Shown here: piece by piece, positions 45,395-57,799 of the stretch
How positions within the stretch are numbered: the first letter of the stretch is position 1
How the letters are laid out: every line of letters begins with the position of its first letter
Origin: Copromyces sp. CBS 386.78
Lineage: Eukaryota > Ascomycota > Sordariomycetes > Sordariales > Sordariaceae
Reading direction: 5' to 3'
Assembly: GCA_030685235.1 (NCBI GenBank)
Contig: MU839116.1
Location: 186,001 to 250,000 of the forward strand
DNA length: 64,000 nt
Program-made: the position numbers and the translations under genes
Notes under the pieces: generated by a model
Told to the model about the DNA's origin: nothing
What the model saw: the letters and a program-made list of their open reading frames with translations, nothing else
The model's database searches: none

Positions 45395-47448
45395 ATGGGT
45401 ACCTTCAAGTTCCTCGTCGGTCTGGCTTCTTGCCTTGCGGGCCTCGCTAGCATGGCCCAGGCCGCTGAACCAAAGGCTGTGTTTGCTCACTTCATGGTAA
45501 CTTGACCTTTCACCTTTGACCTTTGATAGAGTTGCCGGACCATATGACTGACGACCACTCGACAACAGGTGGGCAACACCAAGACCTTCACCGTCAATGA
45601 CTGGGCTACTCAATCGACGCGGCCAAGACCGCCGGCATTGATGCGTTCGCGCTGAACATGGCCAACAACGACTCGACCAACGACGCTCAGTTGCCTCTCG
45701 CCTTCACCGCCGCCCAGCAGAAGGGCTTCAAGCTTTTCTTCTCCTTCGACTACGCCGGCAACGGCGCGTGGGCCAAGGCCACGGTCAAGTCCATGATCAC
45801 GACCTACGGATCCAAGACCGAATACTTCAAGCGAGGCTCGCAGCCTTTGGTGTCCGCCTTCGAAGGCGTTGGAAGCGCCGGTGACTGGAGCGAGATCAAG
45901 ACAGCCACCAAGTGTTTCTTCATCCCCGACTGGTCGTCCGTCGGCGCCTACCCAGCCGTTTCCCTGGCCAACGGAGTTGGCGACGGTCTCTTCAGCTGGG
46001 ACGCCTGGCCCAAGGGCGACCAGGAAATAACCACCTACCCCGGTGCTTCCTACCACGACGCCCTAAGCGGAAAACCCTACATAATGCCTATCTCCCCGTA
46101 GTTCTACACCAACCTTCCCGGCTACAGCAAGAACTGGGTCTAGCGCGGCGACGACCTCTAGTACGACCGCTGGCAACAGATCCTCAGTATCGACAACCCT
46201 GCCGACTACGTGCAGATCATCTCGTGGAACGAGTACGGCGAGTCGCACTACATCGGCCCCCTGGACGACAAGCAGTACGAGGCCTTCGACAGCACGCACG
46301 GCCGAGCCCCCTTCAACTACGTGAAAAACATGGCGCACGACGGCTGGCGGGCCTTTTTGCCCTTCGTCATCTCCCTCTTCAAGACCGGCACGGCCTCGTT
46401 CAACAAGGAAGGGATCACGGCCTGGTACCGGCTCAACCCCAACTACGCGTGCAACAACGGCGGCACGACGGGTAACACGGCCAACCAGCTGCAGTACGAG
46501 TTCCTGCCTGAGGCCATCCTCAAGAACCGCATCTTCTACACGGCCCTTTTGGGCTCGTCCGCCAACGTGCAAGTCCAAGTCTCCATCAACGGCGTCATCC
46601 AGCCCCAACCCTCGCCCGCCTGGGACGACGACAATAAACCCTAAAGCGGCGGCGTCGGTCTCTACCACGGCTCTGTCCCCATCCCCTCTGGTGTGACCGG
46701 GTCCGTGGTAATCAAACTCCTCCGCGGCTCCACGGTCCTGGCAACCATCACCGGCGCCCCCATCACCAAGTCCTGCACCGTCTCGCCTGCCTCAGGCATC
46801 GCTCTCCAGAATTACAACGCCTGGGTCGGCTCCGCCCTTTCCACCTCCACCTCGGGCCCCTATTTCTCCTCCATCTCCTCTTCGTCGGTTTGCGTGTCCG
46901 GATTCGGCCTCTACGACTTCACAGGCCTCTGTTCCTTCTCCTGCCACAACGGCTAAGTCTACTGCCCCAGCGGTGCACGCGTCTGCCACCAGCGCGGCGT
47001 CGCCTCCCCGCCTGCACTCACCCACACCCCCGGGTACCCGGCACGGAGCTACACGGCCATTTACACGGGCCTGTCTGTGCTCCTTCGATTGTAACCACGG
47101 GTACTGCTGCCCACAACCGCCCTGCACGCTGACGCCCAACAACGGCACCATCCCCACACACTTACAGTCCCTTTTTACCGCCCGTTTGCCTGGCAGGGGA
47201 GAAACAAGCGGGCGGGAGCGAGCGATGCGTTCCTGGGCCTGTGTAGCTTTGGATGTAACTTTGGGTTTTGCCCGATTGCGCTTTGCAAGTGCACGGCGGC
47301 GCAGGGAAGGCTGGTGGATGCCCCGGCTTATGTTGATACCGTGGGTTACTTCAAGGATGAAGGCGTGGATGATCATGGCTTGTGCAACTTTGCGGCTACG
47401 CATGGGTATGTGCCGGATAGTTGTGGGAATCGGACTTTTGGTCATTAG
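45395..47448 (+). pseudogene. broken GH71 alpha-1,3-glucanase (mutanase)
   Basis: Exon 1 (45395-45496) encodes a signal peptide (MGTFKFLVGLASCLAGLASM) and the GH71 start AEPKAVFAHFM. Intron 45497-45568 follows, then VGNTKTFTVNDW. There the frame is lost by one base near 45604 and resumes as SIDAAKTAGIDAFALNMANN. GH71 motifs continue: LFFSFDYAGNG, CFFIPDWSS, FSWDAWPKGD, PYIMPISP, QIISWNEYGESHYIGPLDD and DGWRAFLPFVISLFKTGTAS. In-frame stops interrupt it at 46099, 46141 and 46159 (all TAG, at positions where family members have Trp), and at 46642 and 46954 (TAA). Another in-frame stop lies at 47092, where the coding sense moves frame by one and then returns. The 3' part holds Cys-rich repeats (LCSFSC, LCSFDC, LCSFGC) and ends GNRTFGH. 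Intact enzymes are secreted and cut alpha-1,3-glucan of cell walls. The stops lie in the conserved core, so introns do not explain them. Confidence 0.85.
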
Positions 47449-48058
47449 GACTAGGCTAGGTAGAGAGAGGACTTGGGATCGGAGAGGGAAGGGAGGACGG
47501 TGAGGTGGTGAGCGGAGTGAGTTGTCGTCCCGTCGGGCAAACGGCCGCCGCCGGAGGAGAGAGGATGGAGTACGGAACGAGTGACGACTGTCTGGTCGTC
47601 CGTCGGCCGCCGGCCGCGACCACGCCGGGGAGCTGATGTCAGAGGTATAGGCGGCCGGACCTGGTTGATATTGTGTCATTTTGATTTCTTGTTGTTGATG
47701 TTCTTCTCAGGATACCATCCAACATGGTTGCCGGTTAGCAAAGAAATCCATTTTGTGCAAGCAACCTTGTGTTGCGATAACGGCATGTCCTCCCGGCGAT
47801 GCACGTGTTCGATGGATGTTTCGCCGCAATCCTTCGCCTCGGCACAAGCAGACCATACGATGAAAGGTCGAGCATTTTTTGGGGTATGGTGAAAGAAATC
47901 CATCCCAAATCGGTGTATGTGGGAAAAAAACAAGACGGGGAAAACCAATGAATGAATGATGCATGATGAATGGATGATGGATGGAGTTGTCAAGTTAAAC
48001 TGTCATAGTCAGAGAGAGTGTGGGGAAGATGCGCAAAAAACGCACAAAAAAAGATGGT
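47449..48058. other. intergenic, GH71 relic to tRNA-Asp
   Basis: These 610 bases follow the last stop of the GH71 relic and precede the 3' end of a tRNA gene on the other strand. I see no further gene or repeat. The minus-strand frame 46792-47679 is antisense to the relic. Confidence 0.4.
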
Positions 48059-48152
48059 CTCTCCCGCCGGGAATTGAACCCGGGTCTCGAGCGAATCGAA
48101 CAAGATGTTCAAGCTTGACAAGCTCACATACTGACCACTATACTACGGAAGA
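48059..48152 (-). tRNA. tRNA-Asp (GTC) with intron
   Basis: Read on the minus strand, acceptor arm TCTTCCG (48152-48146) pairs with CGGGAGA (48066-48060, one G-U), followed by discriminator G at 48059, as in eukaryotic tRNA-Asp. The D-arm region is AGTATAGTGGTCAGTAT. The anticodon stem is TGAGC with GCTCG, the loop begins TTGTCA with anticodon GTC at 48119-48117, and the T-arm is CCGGG-TTCAATT-CCCGG. The gene is 94 nt rather than 72, which fits a 22-nt intron just after position 37, the standard nuclear tRNA intron site. The exact intron edges are inferred. Confidence 0.9.
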
Positions 48153-48844
48153 TGTACAACTGTTAGATCAGCTGTCGTAGTTGGATGACCAATGGTTTGG
48201 ATCCTAGCCCTATATACCTACCTGGCCTGCTGAACCACCTGAACGACAAAAGGCAACAACCAACCACCACGATGACAAACAAAGACGGACAGCTACAATA
48301 TCTCAAACTTAAGTGTGCTAAGTGCAATCAAGTCAGGATACTGTGATTTTATAGAAACCGATTCACTCTGGTTTCCTATTTCCCGGTAGGACATCCGCTG
48401 TTAATCTTCTCTAGAGCTGCACTCATGTGTCGAGGTGGTTGAAGGCCCAATGTGTTGACTGATTCAAAACAGTAGCGCATGGCTGGAAGCTGGTGTAATG
48501 TCCAAAATCATCTTATTATATATTGGTTCTCTATATGTAACCCTCATACACACGCGTATGTGTTGAATGCTGCGTGCGGTCTCGACGAAACTTTATCAAT
48601 GTAAGGTGGATATCATGTAAAATCAAATTTCCTCCCCTCTTTCCGGTTTCCTCTTTTGCTCCCCTATCTCAAAACCTCCTCTTCCTTACCCTGTCTTCTT
48701 GTTCATCTTCTCATCTTTGTTCCCCCCTTTCCCTCTACCCTCTCCTCTCACTCTCTCCCCTCTCCGCCACCTCCCAACCCACCACTCCCCTCCAAACACC
48801 CCCCATCATCACCTACCCCCAGTCCCTCCATTCCCATCCCCACC
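48153..48844. other. intergenic, tRNA-Asp to arrestin gene
   Basis: The left part is the upstream side of the tRNA. The right ~200 bases (48640-48844) are almost pure pyrimidine on the plus strand and correspond to a purine-rich 3' flank of the arrestin transcript. No gene is seen. Confidence 0.4.
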
Positions 48845-50687
48845 CTAACTCTTCTCATTCCCCCCAGCAGGCAATGTACTCGGCTCATTCTCATTCGTCA
48901 CCCCACTATACGCCGGCCTGGGCGCTCCATCCGGAATCACCGGCCCGCCCATCACCTCCGCCATTGCCTCGTCGTAGCTGGGCGGCGCATCATCATACGG
49001 CGGTTCCGTCTCCCCTGGCGCCAGTTGCGGTGGGTATAAGGGGTCTGATGGTGGGTATACCACTCCAACTGCCGCTCCTGTCGTTCCCATGACGGGTGCT
49101 TGGGCCGTGACTGTGTTGGTTCTTGGAGGTAGCGCTGGCGGTTGTTGAGGTGCCGTGGAAGGGCCAGCTTCGGCGGAGGACGAGGTAGCAGGACGGGCTG
49201 GTTGGGTTTGTGGGCGCTTTTTCTTGCCTTGCTTCATGGCTTCGACGAGGGCGGCGGGCGGGGCGATGCCGGAGTAGACTTCTATGGAAGAGAAGTGCAA
49301 GGGTAGGTGGATTTCTTGGGGCAGGTCGGCGCCTTCGTGCTTATTGCTGCGGCCGAAGAGGGAAGTGGCGGCGGCGGCGGCGTGGGAAGAGGACGAGACG
49401 AGGGGTTTGCCCCAGGATAGACCGAGTTTGACTTCGAGTTGGTATTCACGGCTGTTGTAAAGGAAGGTTGGTGTTAGTAGAGTTCTGGACACCATTTACG
49501 GAAGATAAGGGAACGTACCTTAGGTTACATGTGACAAAGCTCGGCATGACGGTGTTTGGTAAGGGTTGGTTGCACCAGATGTCATTTGGCAGGACCACTT
49601 CTGTCCCAACAGGGTCTCCGAATCTCGAAACGGGAATGCTCAGTCCCTGTCGTGATACAATCACCCAGCGACTGGTCTCTGTGTTGATCAGGTCGTAACA
49701 CCTGACCTCGGTCTGGCCAATCAGGTCGATCTGGATGGATGTTAGGTAGACTTCTGCGTCTGATCCCGCAAGCTTCTTCGCAATGAGACGAAGTGGAACC
49801 GGTTGGTTGCAAGTGATGATGGCAGGATGTGGAAGTCGAGCGGACATCTCTATCGATGGAGGCACTTCAGGCTCGGTTGTAAGTTTCACATCAGCCGTTG
49901 TTGGGGCTGAAGATGATGCTGCGTTGCTGCTCCCGCCCCACCCGCTGAAGAAAGAAGATCGTTTCTTTGAAGGCGCGTTTGTCCTAGGGCTTCGTGGACG
50001 GAACGCAAAGGGCCGTCTGGCATAGGCTTCGTGGTTCGATTTGGGCGGCCTTGGTGGCTCAATGGGGAGGAACTTCAAGCCGGCCTGCATCCTCCAGTTC
50101 TCCTTGAAAATACCCGGCCTCTGGATGGTAACCTTGACATAGTACCGGATCTCGCACTGGCCTGGGAATCCGGTGAAACTGGGCGGCAGCGTCTTTGTGA
50201 CATGGCGATACATCAGCTGCTTGGTGCCGTCCATAACACGAATGCCACCGAGACCGAACAAGCCAGCACCTGACGCTATTCCACCGGCACCGGACAGGCC
50301 TCCGAGTTTGGCCATGGCGACGGGATCACCACAAGCATTGTTGAAGGGGAACTTGAACTGGAATGGGAATCGGTGTTGGCCGGCGGCTAGGACATAGGGC
50401 TGTGGCAAGGCGTTGGTCTTCTCGTCGGGGAAGGCCTGGGTGACCTTGTATAGGATCTTGTGGTTCTCGTAGATAACATCCCCCGTTGGAGTGCGCTCCT
50501 TCTGAGCGATGCCGGTCCCTGAGCCATCAGCAGGAACTCCCAAGGCCGACTTGGCTTCACCCTCAAGTTTGACGATGATGCCTCCGATCTGCTCGGGACG
50601 GCTGAGAGAGAGGACGACCTGGCCGCGGATGATGTCCAGGTTTGTGTAGAACTCGGGAGGGTTTTCGAGGGCTATTCGTATTGACAT
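48845..50687 (-). CDS. arrestin-like (ART-type) trafficking adaptor
   Basis: Predicted product of 591 aa from exons 50687-49519 and 49451-48845 (1776 nt). The N-terminal arrestin fold reads MSIRIALENPPEFYTNLDII, RGQVVLSLSRPEQIGGIIVK, then FPFQFKFPF and CEIRYYVKVTIQRPG. The C-terminal arrestin half follows: SARLPHPAIITCNQPVPLRL, VYLTSIQIDLIGQTEVRCYD and LPNTVMPSFVTCNLSREYQL (across the intron). The last ~120 residues are disordered and Pro-rich with PPSYDEA, a PPxY motif. Family knowledge: alpha-arrestins use PPxY motifs to bring the Rsp5/NEDD4-type ubiquitin ligase to plasma-membrane transporters, triggering endocytosis. The specific cargo cannot be told. The first ATG gives a standard start. 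Confidence 0.9.
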
Positions 50688-52706
<2,019 letters not shown>

Positions 52707-53630
52707 ACGTGTGTGTGTTATTATTGTACGAAACAGGCACAGAAGTATAATCGGCGTACCGGGCGTTTTTTGGGGGGTGGATTAGGAAAATGTTGCTTTT
52801 ACAAATCTTTTGTTTTGTTCCATTTGTTGTGGAAATACCATTGATATCGATTCTAGGATGTGGAGGTTATCTAAGCCAACGAATTAGGCTGCCATTTTTG
52901 CAGGGGATCGAACCATACTTATATCTCGTTTGGATCGCTAGCGCTGCGCGTGTTGCCCTCTTCTTCAATTTCGTCAAGAAACGATGGCGAGAAAGCAATT
53001 GCTGACAACACCAGACATACCGCACCGGGATGTCTTCTGAAATAACGCCACGGGAACGGTACCGGCCACGCACCGACAAGGTCGAGTCGCCCCCTCCGCC
53101 ATCAAGAGCAGCGGGCATTTTGTCTCCAGCTTTCGACCACACTGTTTCCAAAAGGCTGCGCAGCTCGCCGAGGAGGCCAAGAACAAGAGCACGCTCTCTT
53201 CAGGTCCACACACACCGAAAAGGCACGGCCCGGCCCGCTCTCCTCCCACCACCAACGGCAACATTGGCCGCGCCTCCGACCGCACTCCTTCACAAAGGCT
53301 CAGTCACAGCCGGAGGTGGAACAGGTACCCCGGCCGATTCGGAAGTTCTGACTCAAGACCTCGAGCCCTCGACCGACCGACCGACCGACCGACCGACTGA
53401 CTCAGTCGCCCCGGCCTACCTCTCTCGACAACAGTAGCCGCTCGAACGGCACAAAAACTCGCAAAAGCAAACCAAACAATTTTCTCAAAAAACGCTTGTA
53501 TTTGGCGGATTCAACGGGCCGTTAAAAACCCCAGTGGGGAAAAGGTACCCGATCTACTTTACGGGCCCGAAGAACCAACCAAAAAGCAAAACCAAAGCCA
53601 AAACCAAGAGCTAAAATACAAATCCGCTGA
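52707..53630. other. intergenic, DIM1 to unknown acidic gene
   Basis: This 0.9-kb spacer follows DIM1 and precedes the 3' end of a minus-strand gene. Plus-strand frames compete at 53030-53437: one with an ATG, and one without, running from about 53040 to 53400, that reads more protein-like (KAAQLAEEAKNKSTLSS). I cannot support a gene. It also holds a GACC microsatellite. Confidence 0.35.
53371..53397. repeat. GACC microsatellite
   Basis: About seven tandem copies of GACC. The same tetramer run occurs in the L10 intron hairpin. Confidence 0.9.
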
Positions 53631-54206
53631 TCAAAATCCGAACCGCTTCATCGCCAACAAGTAGCAATCCCTATCCCCCTTCCTCCTCTTCACCATCGGC
53701 CCCAGCTTCCCGGCCTTCTCATCCTCCGCCGCCTTCCTCTTCCGCTCCCACCTCGCCATCTCCTCCGCATACTCATCCCCAAACTGCTCTACAATCTCGT
53801 GCTCCAGCTGCTCAACCAACTTCTCCTGCTCTTCAATCTCCCTGTCCAACTCCTCCTGCTCCTGCTTCTGCTTCTGCTCCTCCTGCCACACCTCCGCGCA
53901 CAACTTGTTCAGAAACCCCTCCAGGCTCTTCTCCTCCTCCTCCTCCTCAGCCTCCTCCTCTCTCTTCCCCCTCACACCTCTGCTATCGTTGTCGCTACGT
54001 ACATGATCATCGCTATTCGATTCGCTGCTATCAGTCGCGCTAGTCGCTTCGCTGTTGCTATCGCTATCGATGTTGCTGCTAGATACAGGATAGATGCTCT
54101 CGAAATTCGCCTGCATCTCCTCCCTCGTCGGCATCACCACCCCATCGGCCGGGACCGCAACTGTTGCCAAAAAGTCAGTGTCGCTTCTGCCCTGATGAGA
54201 AGACAT
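53631..54206 (-). CDS. acidic coiled-coil protein of unknown function
   Basis: A single-exon product of 191 aa if started at the ATG at 54206 (MSSHQGRSDTDFLATVAVPA), whose context CACCATGTC fits the fungal consensus. In-frame ATGs at 54221 and 54311 would add 5 or 35 residues of less protein-like sequence. The middle is rich in Ser/Asp/Asn, then a long Glu-rich coiled coil (QEELDREIEEQEKLVEQLEH), then a basic end (WERKRKAAEDEKAG, VKRRKGDRDCYLLAMKRFGF). No known domain is recognised. The C-terminal basic cluster could be a nuclear signal. It is probably real given its length and clear end, but low complexity makes this uncertain. Confidence 0.6.
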   Translation of the reverse strand: MSSHQGRSDTDFLATVAVPADGVVMPTREEMQANFESIYPVSSSNIDSDSNSEATSATDSSESNSDDHVRSDNDSRGVRGKREEEAEEEEEEKSLEGFLNKLCAEVWQEEQKQKQEQEELDREIEEQEKLVEQLEHEIVEQFGDEYAEEMARWERKRKAAEDEKAGKLGPMVKRRKGDRDCYLLAMKRFGF

Positions 54207-54485
54207 GGTGATTGATGTCATGTGAAAACTTAGCTGGTTGTGTTGCTGTGGTCGCAAGAGCTTAGTCGTTGTGGTTGTCGCAAGTTTGTTGAAAGAGGGA
54301 AGAAACGTCATTTGGATGAGGGGAAGGGCCGGAATTGCCTTGGGCTTCCCCGCGTCCCGACGCGACGAGTGGCTGGCGGGCTGGTGGAAGAGGCTGTGGC
54401 AGTTCGTGGGGGGCAAATCTGCAAGATTTCTTGCATGTGATTGTGTCTGAAAAGGGGGTTTATATGCTGTGAGGGGGGTTGGATG

Positions 54486-55057
54486 CTATGAGGAGGGGGT
54501 TTGTACGTAGTTCAGCCGACAGCCCTGGCAGAAGAACTCGGTGTTTAGGTCTTCGTCTCGGACTCGGAAGATGTAAACCCCGATGTACTCGAACCGTCCA
54601 CCGGTCTCGTCAGTCACCGGGCCGCCCATGGGCTTCTCGAAACCCTTCCACGGTCCCGTTCTGATAAAAGCGAACCTTCCGGCGGCGCGAGTCTGCAGAT
54701 TGTAGCGGTAGCGCTCGCCGTCTCGGGTGCCAGTTGCTCTTCCTGGGTCACCAATCTGCGCTTCACGTCGTCAAACTCCTCCGCCCAGAAGGCTTTATCG
54801 GCCTTGCGCTTTCTAGCGCCAGGCTGGTCTCCAAGGCTAACAGATTCCTTCCCTGACAGAGTTTTGCTACTTCTATGGCAACAAGTGTTGTGACGGTTTC
54901 CTTCTGGTTGTAAGGACTGCTGCCTTGAGGTTCCTTCCACATGCGGGTGGGAGGCAGGTGTGGCGGGCAGGTCTGAATTACTGGAAAGAAGTGCCAGCGG
55001 CGGGAAGCCGAAAGGAATACTGGCAGATGGCGCATACCTTGATTGAGAGCCAGACAT
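54486..55057 (-). pseudogene. gene fragment with frameshift, unknown family
   Basis: Two overlapping frames read as one protein broken by a one-base shift. The first runs from an ATG at 55057 to about 54735 and ends GARKRKADKAFWAEEFDDVK, RRLVTQEEQL. The second continues as TRDGERYRYNLQTRAAGRFA, FIRTGPWKGFEKPMGG, TDETGGRFEYIGVYIFRVRD and NTEFFCQGCRLNY, with its stop at 54488-54486. The second part has the C-ending codon use of real genes here. No splice pair explains the jump. I do not recognise the family. It may be a decayed gene or a duplicated piece of one elsewhere. Confidence 0.45.
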
Positions 55058-56590
55058 CCCTTGAAATTAGACAGGCACGCTTTGCAAAGACCCACTGGTC
55101 CTGCCTATACAATAGCCTCAAGAGATGCCTTCCATGTTTTCGAAATGAAGATAAAACCGAGGCCTTTCACCTGGGGCCGAAGTGTAGCTCGAGCCTCAAG
55201 ATCGTCTCACACAATGCTGAAATGTTTGGTACGTACCTCTACCTAATTGGGCTACTGACTTTCTGGCAGCTACAGGCAAAAATAATTTCCTCGTCTTGTT
55301 CCCTCCGGTGGCCTGTCCGTAAAGTCCACTTCGAGGGTAACCTGTCGTCCGCTGTTTTGCCGATATTTCTCCACTGCGCCGGCCGGCTTCCCACGGCAGA
55401 CGTCGTCTCCCGAAACCATGCTTGGGCTCCGTTCCCGGTATCCCAGAACGGCTTGCACGGATCTTACGAATCTTACCGTATTGTTGGTTTACAGCGGCTA
55501 AAGCAGAAATTGTTAGTGGTACCTTAGCTTAAAGCTAGCGAGTTGTTAGCTCCGCGCTTTCTGATTGGCTCTCGGCGCTTCTGTGACCAATAGTCGCTCC
55601 GCAATGGCTGAGAGCGGGGCAGCTGCATTAACAATGCCTGGACAGCAACCAACTTCTTGTCGTTGTCATCAGAACATGACGCTGTCAACCATGGACACTC
55701 GCAAAGTTCGTTGCCTCATCGCCGTTCAACTCTCCCAAGACTCTGGCGTATGGTGCCAATTTGATTGTTCACCACTATCATATGGTTCTGTGCTGATAAT
55801 ACACACCAATGCCCGAAATCAGAGACCGCAATCCAGCGCATCTGAGCACGTCGACGTCGTTAGCCAAAACCGAGTTGTGCGCTTTTTCTTTCTTCTTTTC
55901 TTTCTTGTTTTCTTTTCTTCCATAATCTCCCTCGTCGGTATCAGCCGTACTCGACAAGCACGTCTACCTACGTGGAACACCACCAGATCACTACCTCCAT
56001 GCCAGCACCAAGTCGAGACATTATCAACGCTTGGCACTCGACCGCAACAAAGGCCTCAATCCCTGAACAGTCCTTCTCCTCGTCTTCAATGCCTTTTCAG
56101 AATCAGCTCTCTCCCTCTATCTCTCGACACACCGAGCCGCGAAGACAGCCTACGGCACAAGTTCGATCTACCTCAAGCCCTCCTGTTCAACGGCCATAAC
56201 GATCGTGTTACCAAACGACAAGTGGTACTAAAGAAGAGGATGGAACTCAATCAGATCCCGGGAAAATTGACCATTGCCATCTTCACCCGTGCCGCTTGCG
56301 CTCTGTCGGCCGGCTGCAAAATCAGGAGCGTACTAGGTGTTGTATCTTTCCGTCTTCCCGTCGCTTGGAGCTGCCACACACACCAGAGACAATCGCAGCA
56401 ACAACCAGCCCTACCACGAATCTTCAGCCCTCCGTGATGGGTACTGACTCCCTTCGCTCCAAATTTGTCGTGATGTTGTCTTTGTCCAGTCAGCTAACTC
56501 TGTGTCTGAAGCAGCACGCCAGTTTGCCTGCTTCACCCGTCAGCGTAGTTTACTCATTAGCGAACATGTTCAACCCCATCAAGATGTATT
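55058..56590. other. intergenic region without supported gene
   Basis: The longest frame (55565-56437, plus) starts with TTG and runs through T-rich sequence that translates as Phe/Leu strings, so I do not accept it. Small ATG-started frames at 55996-56199 and 56437-56772 are possible but show no motif. Nothing else is seen. Confidence 0.35.
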
Positions 56591-57172
56591 TTATCGACGC
56601 CCTCCTCGCCGGTTGCGCCGGCCTGCTGGCCAAACTGGCTGGCATGGTCGTGCCGCTGGTGGTTGGCCTTTGTCGAGGACCCAACTTGCATGCGTGCTAC
56701 CGCCTCCGCCGCATGTTCCCTGTGCCAGGAAACTGGCCAGCCTTGCGACCCGTCTCCGGACTTCCTCCTTGAGGTTAGGGCGGTGTAGGCTTCCAAGCTC
56801 CCTCCCGAGGACCCGGTCTGGCTCGCGGCCAAGAATGTAGCCCAAGGACTCCATGTCCTGACCCAGGCGGGGTTTTCCCGCCCCTATGCGTAAGTACGCC
56901 ATCTCACTACTACAGCGAGGGGTTAGTGCACTGGACGTATAAGGAAGTCGTCGAAAACTGATGGGGGGGTTGACTTACTCATTGGCGTCGTTATCATCCT
57001 CGTCGCTAGAGGAGTCGTCGCTTGATGACGAGGCATCATCCGATTCATCAGGTGTCAAAGCCCTCGCCTTTTGCTTTCCCTTGCGCTTAGTACTAACCGG
57101 AGCCTTAACTGATGAATGAAATCCGCATAGCACGCAAGGCACGTCAACGATGTGTGTGATGATGTTCTTCAT
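56591..57172 (-). CDS. putative small spliced gene, unknown function
   Basis: A two-exon model, 57172-56979 and 56909-56591 (513 nt, 170 aa), joined by an intron with donor GTAAGT, a CTAAC branch site and a TAG acceptor. Exon 1 gives MKNIITHIVDVPCVLCGFHS, then a basic stretch VSTKRKGKQKARALTP and an acidic serine run (SDDASSSSDDSSSDEDD). Exon 2 gives SEMAYLRIGAGKPRLGQDME, ESLGYILGREPDRVLGRELG and LKEEVRRRVARLASFLAQG. I recognise no family. Strong splice signals and a kept frame support it; the opposite strand is also open across part of it, which weakens it. It lies in a zone of gene fragments, so it may itself be a remnant. Confidence 0.4.
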
Positions 57173-57432
57173 TCTGGAAGATCTAATCTGGGACGAGTGC
57201 GTCAACTGTGCAACTATATATACATGTGGTAGGACGTGCATGCCTGCCCTGCATCAGATGGAGCACAGTGGTCAGGGCCCTCTTCCCGAGGGAAACCACG
57301 CATCATTAACCTTCGGCCGTGTTGTGTACTCGTCTTTGTCTTTCAAGCCATTGGGATACAACTTAGGGTCGTACTTGAAGTCGAAAGGTTGCACCCAGCG
57401 TCGAGCAGCAGTAGAGGAGGCAGCCAATATGA

Positions 57433-57690
57433 CAACCTTGGCAGTATTTGGGTCGCCGATCCCCTAAGCGCAAGGCAGCCTCCCCCGAATACGGCGACGA
57501 GTTCCCCTCGTACCGTCTCGCCGACCTGTACTCGCCCAACACCTGGCTCTATGAGCGGCCAGCCTTGCCCGGAGCCCCCACCGTCATCAGCTGTCACACT
57601 AACTTCTGGCTGGCCGCCTCCGGTTGGATCCTTGAGACCGAGGTGGTATGGCCTCGAGGCGACTCTCTGCTTGTGCCAACCGTCTGCAAG
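57433..57690 (+). pseudogene. gene fragment without start codon
   Basis: A frame open from a TGA at 57430 with no ATG. It reads SPKRKAASPEYGDEFPSYRL, ADLYSPNTWLYERPALPGAP and TVISCHTNFWLAASGWILET, EVVWPRGDSLLVPTVCK. Nearly every codon ends in C or G (TAC, GAC, CTC, AAC, GCC), which matches conserved genes in this window and not the spacers. It could be an internal exon of a gene I cannot complete, or a remnant. The family is not recognised. It lies just upstream of the small gene at 57800. Confidence 0.4.
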
Positions 57691-57799
57691 GTCCTCTTAC
57701 TCTCTCTTTTCTTTTCCTGCATCTCCTCCGCAACCATCGCGAATTCTTCATTCCCAGGACCCAAACTCCATCTCTCCTCGCAACAACCAATCCTTCACC

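Noticed and set aside
46792..47679. 295-codon minus-strand frame over the GH71 3' end
   Set aside because: The plus strand carries clear GH71 and Cys-repeat similarity; the minus frame is its shadow plus flank.
55565..56437. 290-codon plus-strand frame
   Set aside because: It begins with TTG, shows no codon bias, and its hydrophobic run comes from a T-rich tract; no motif is present.
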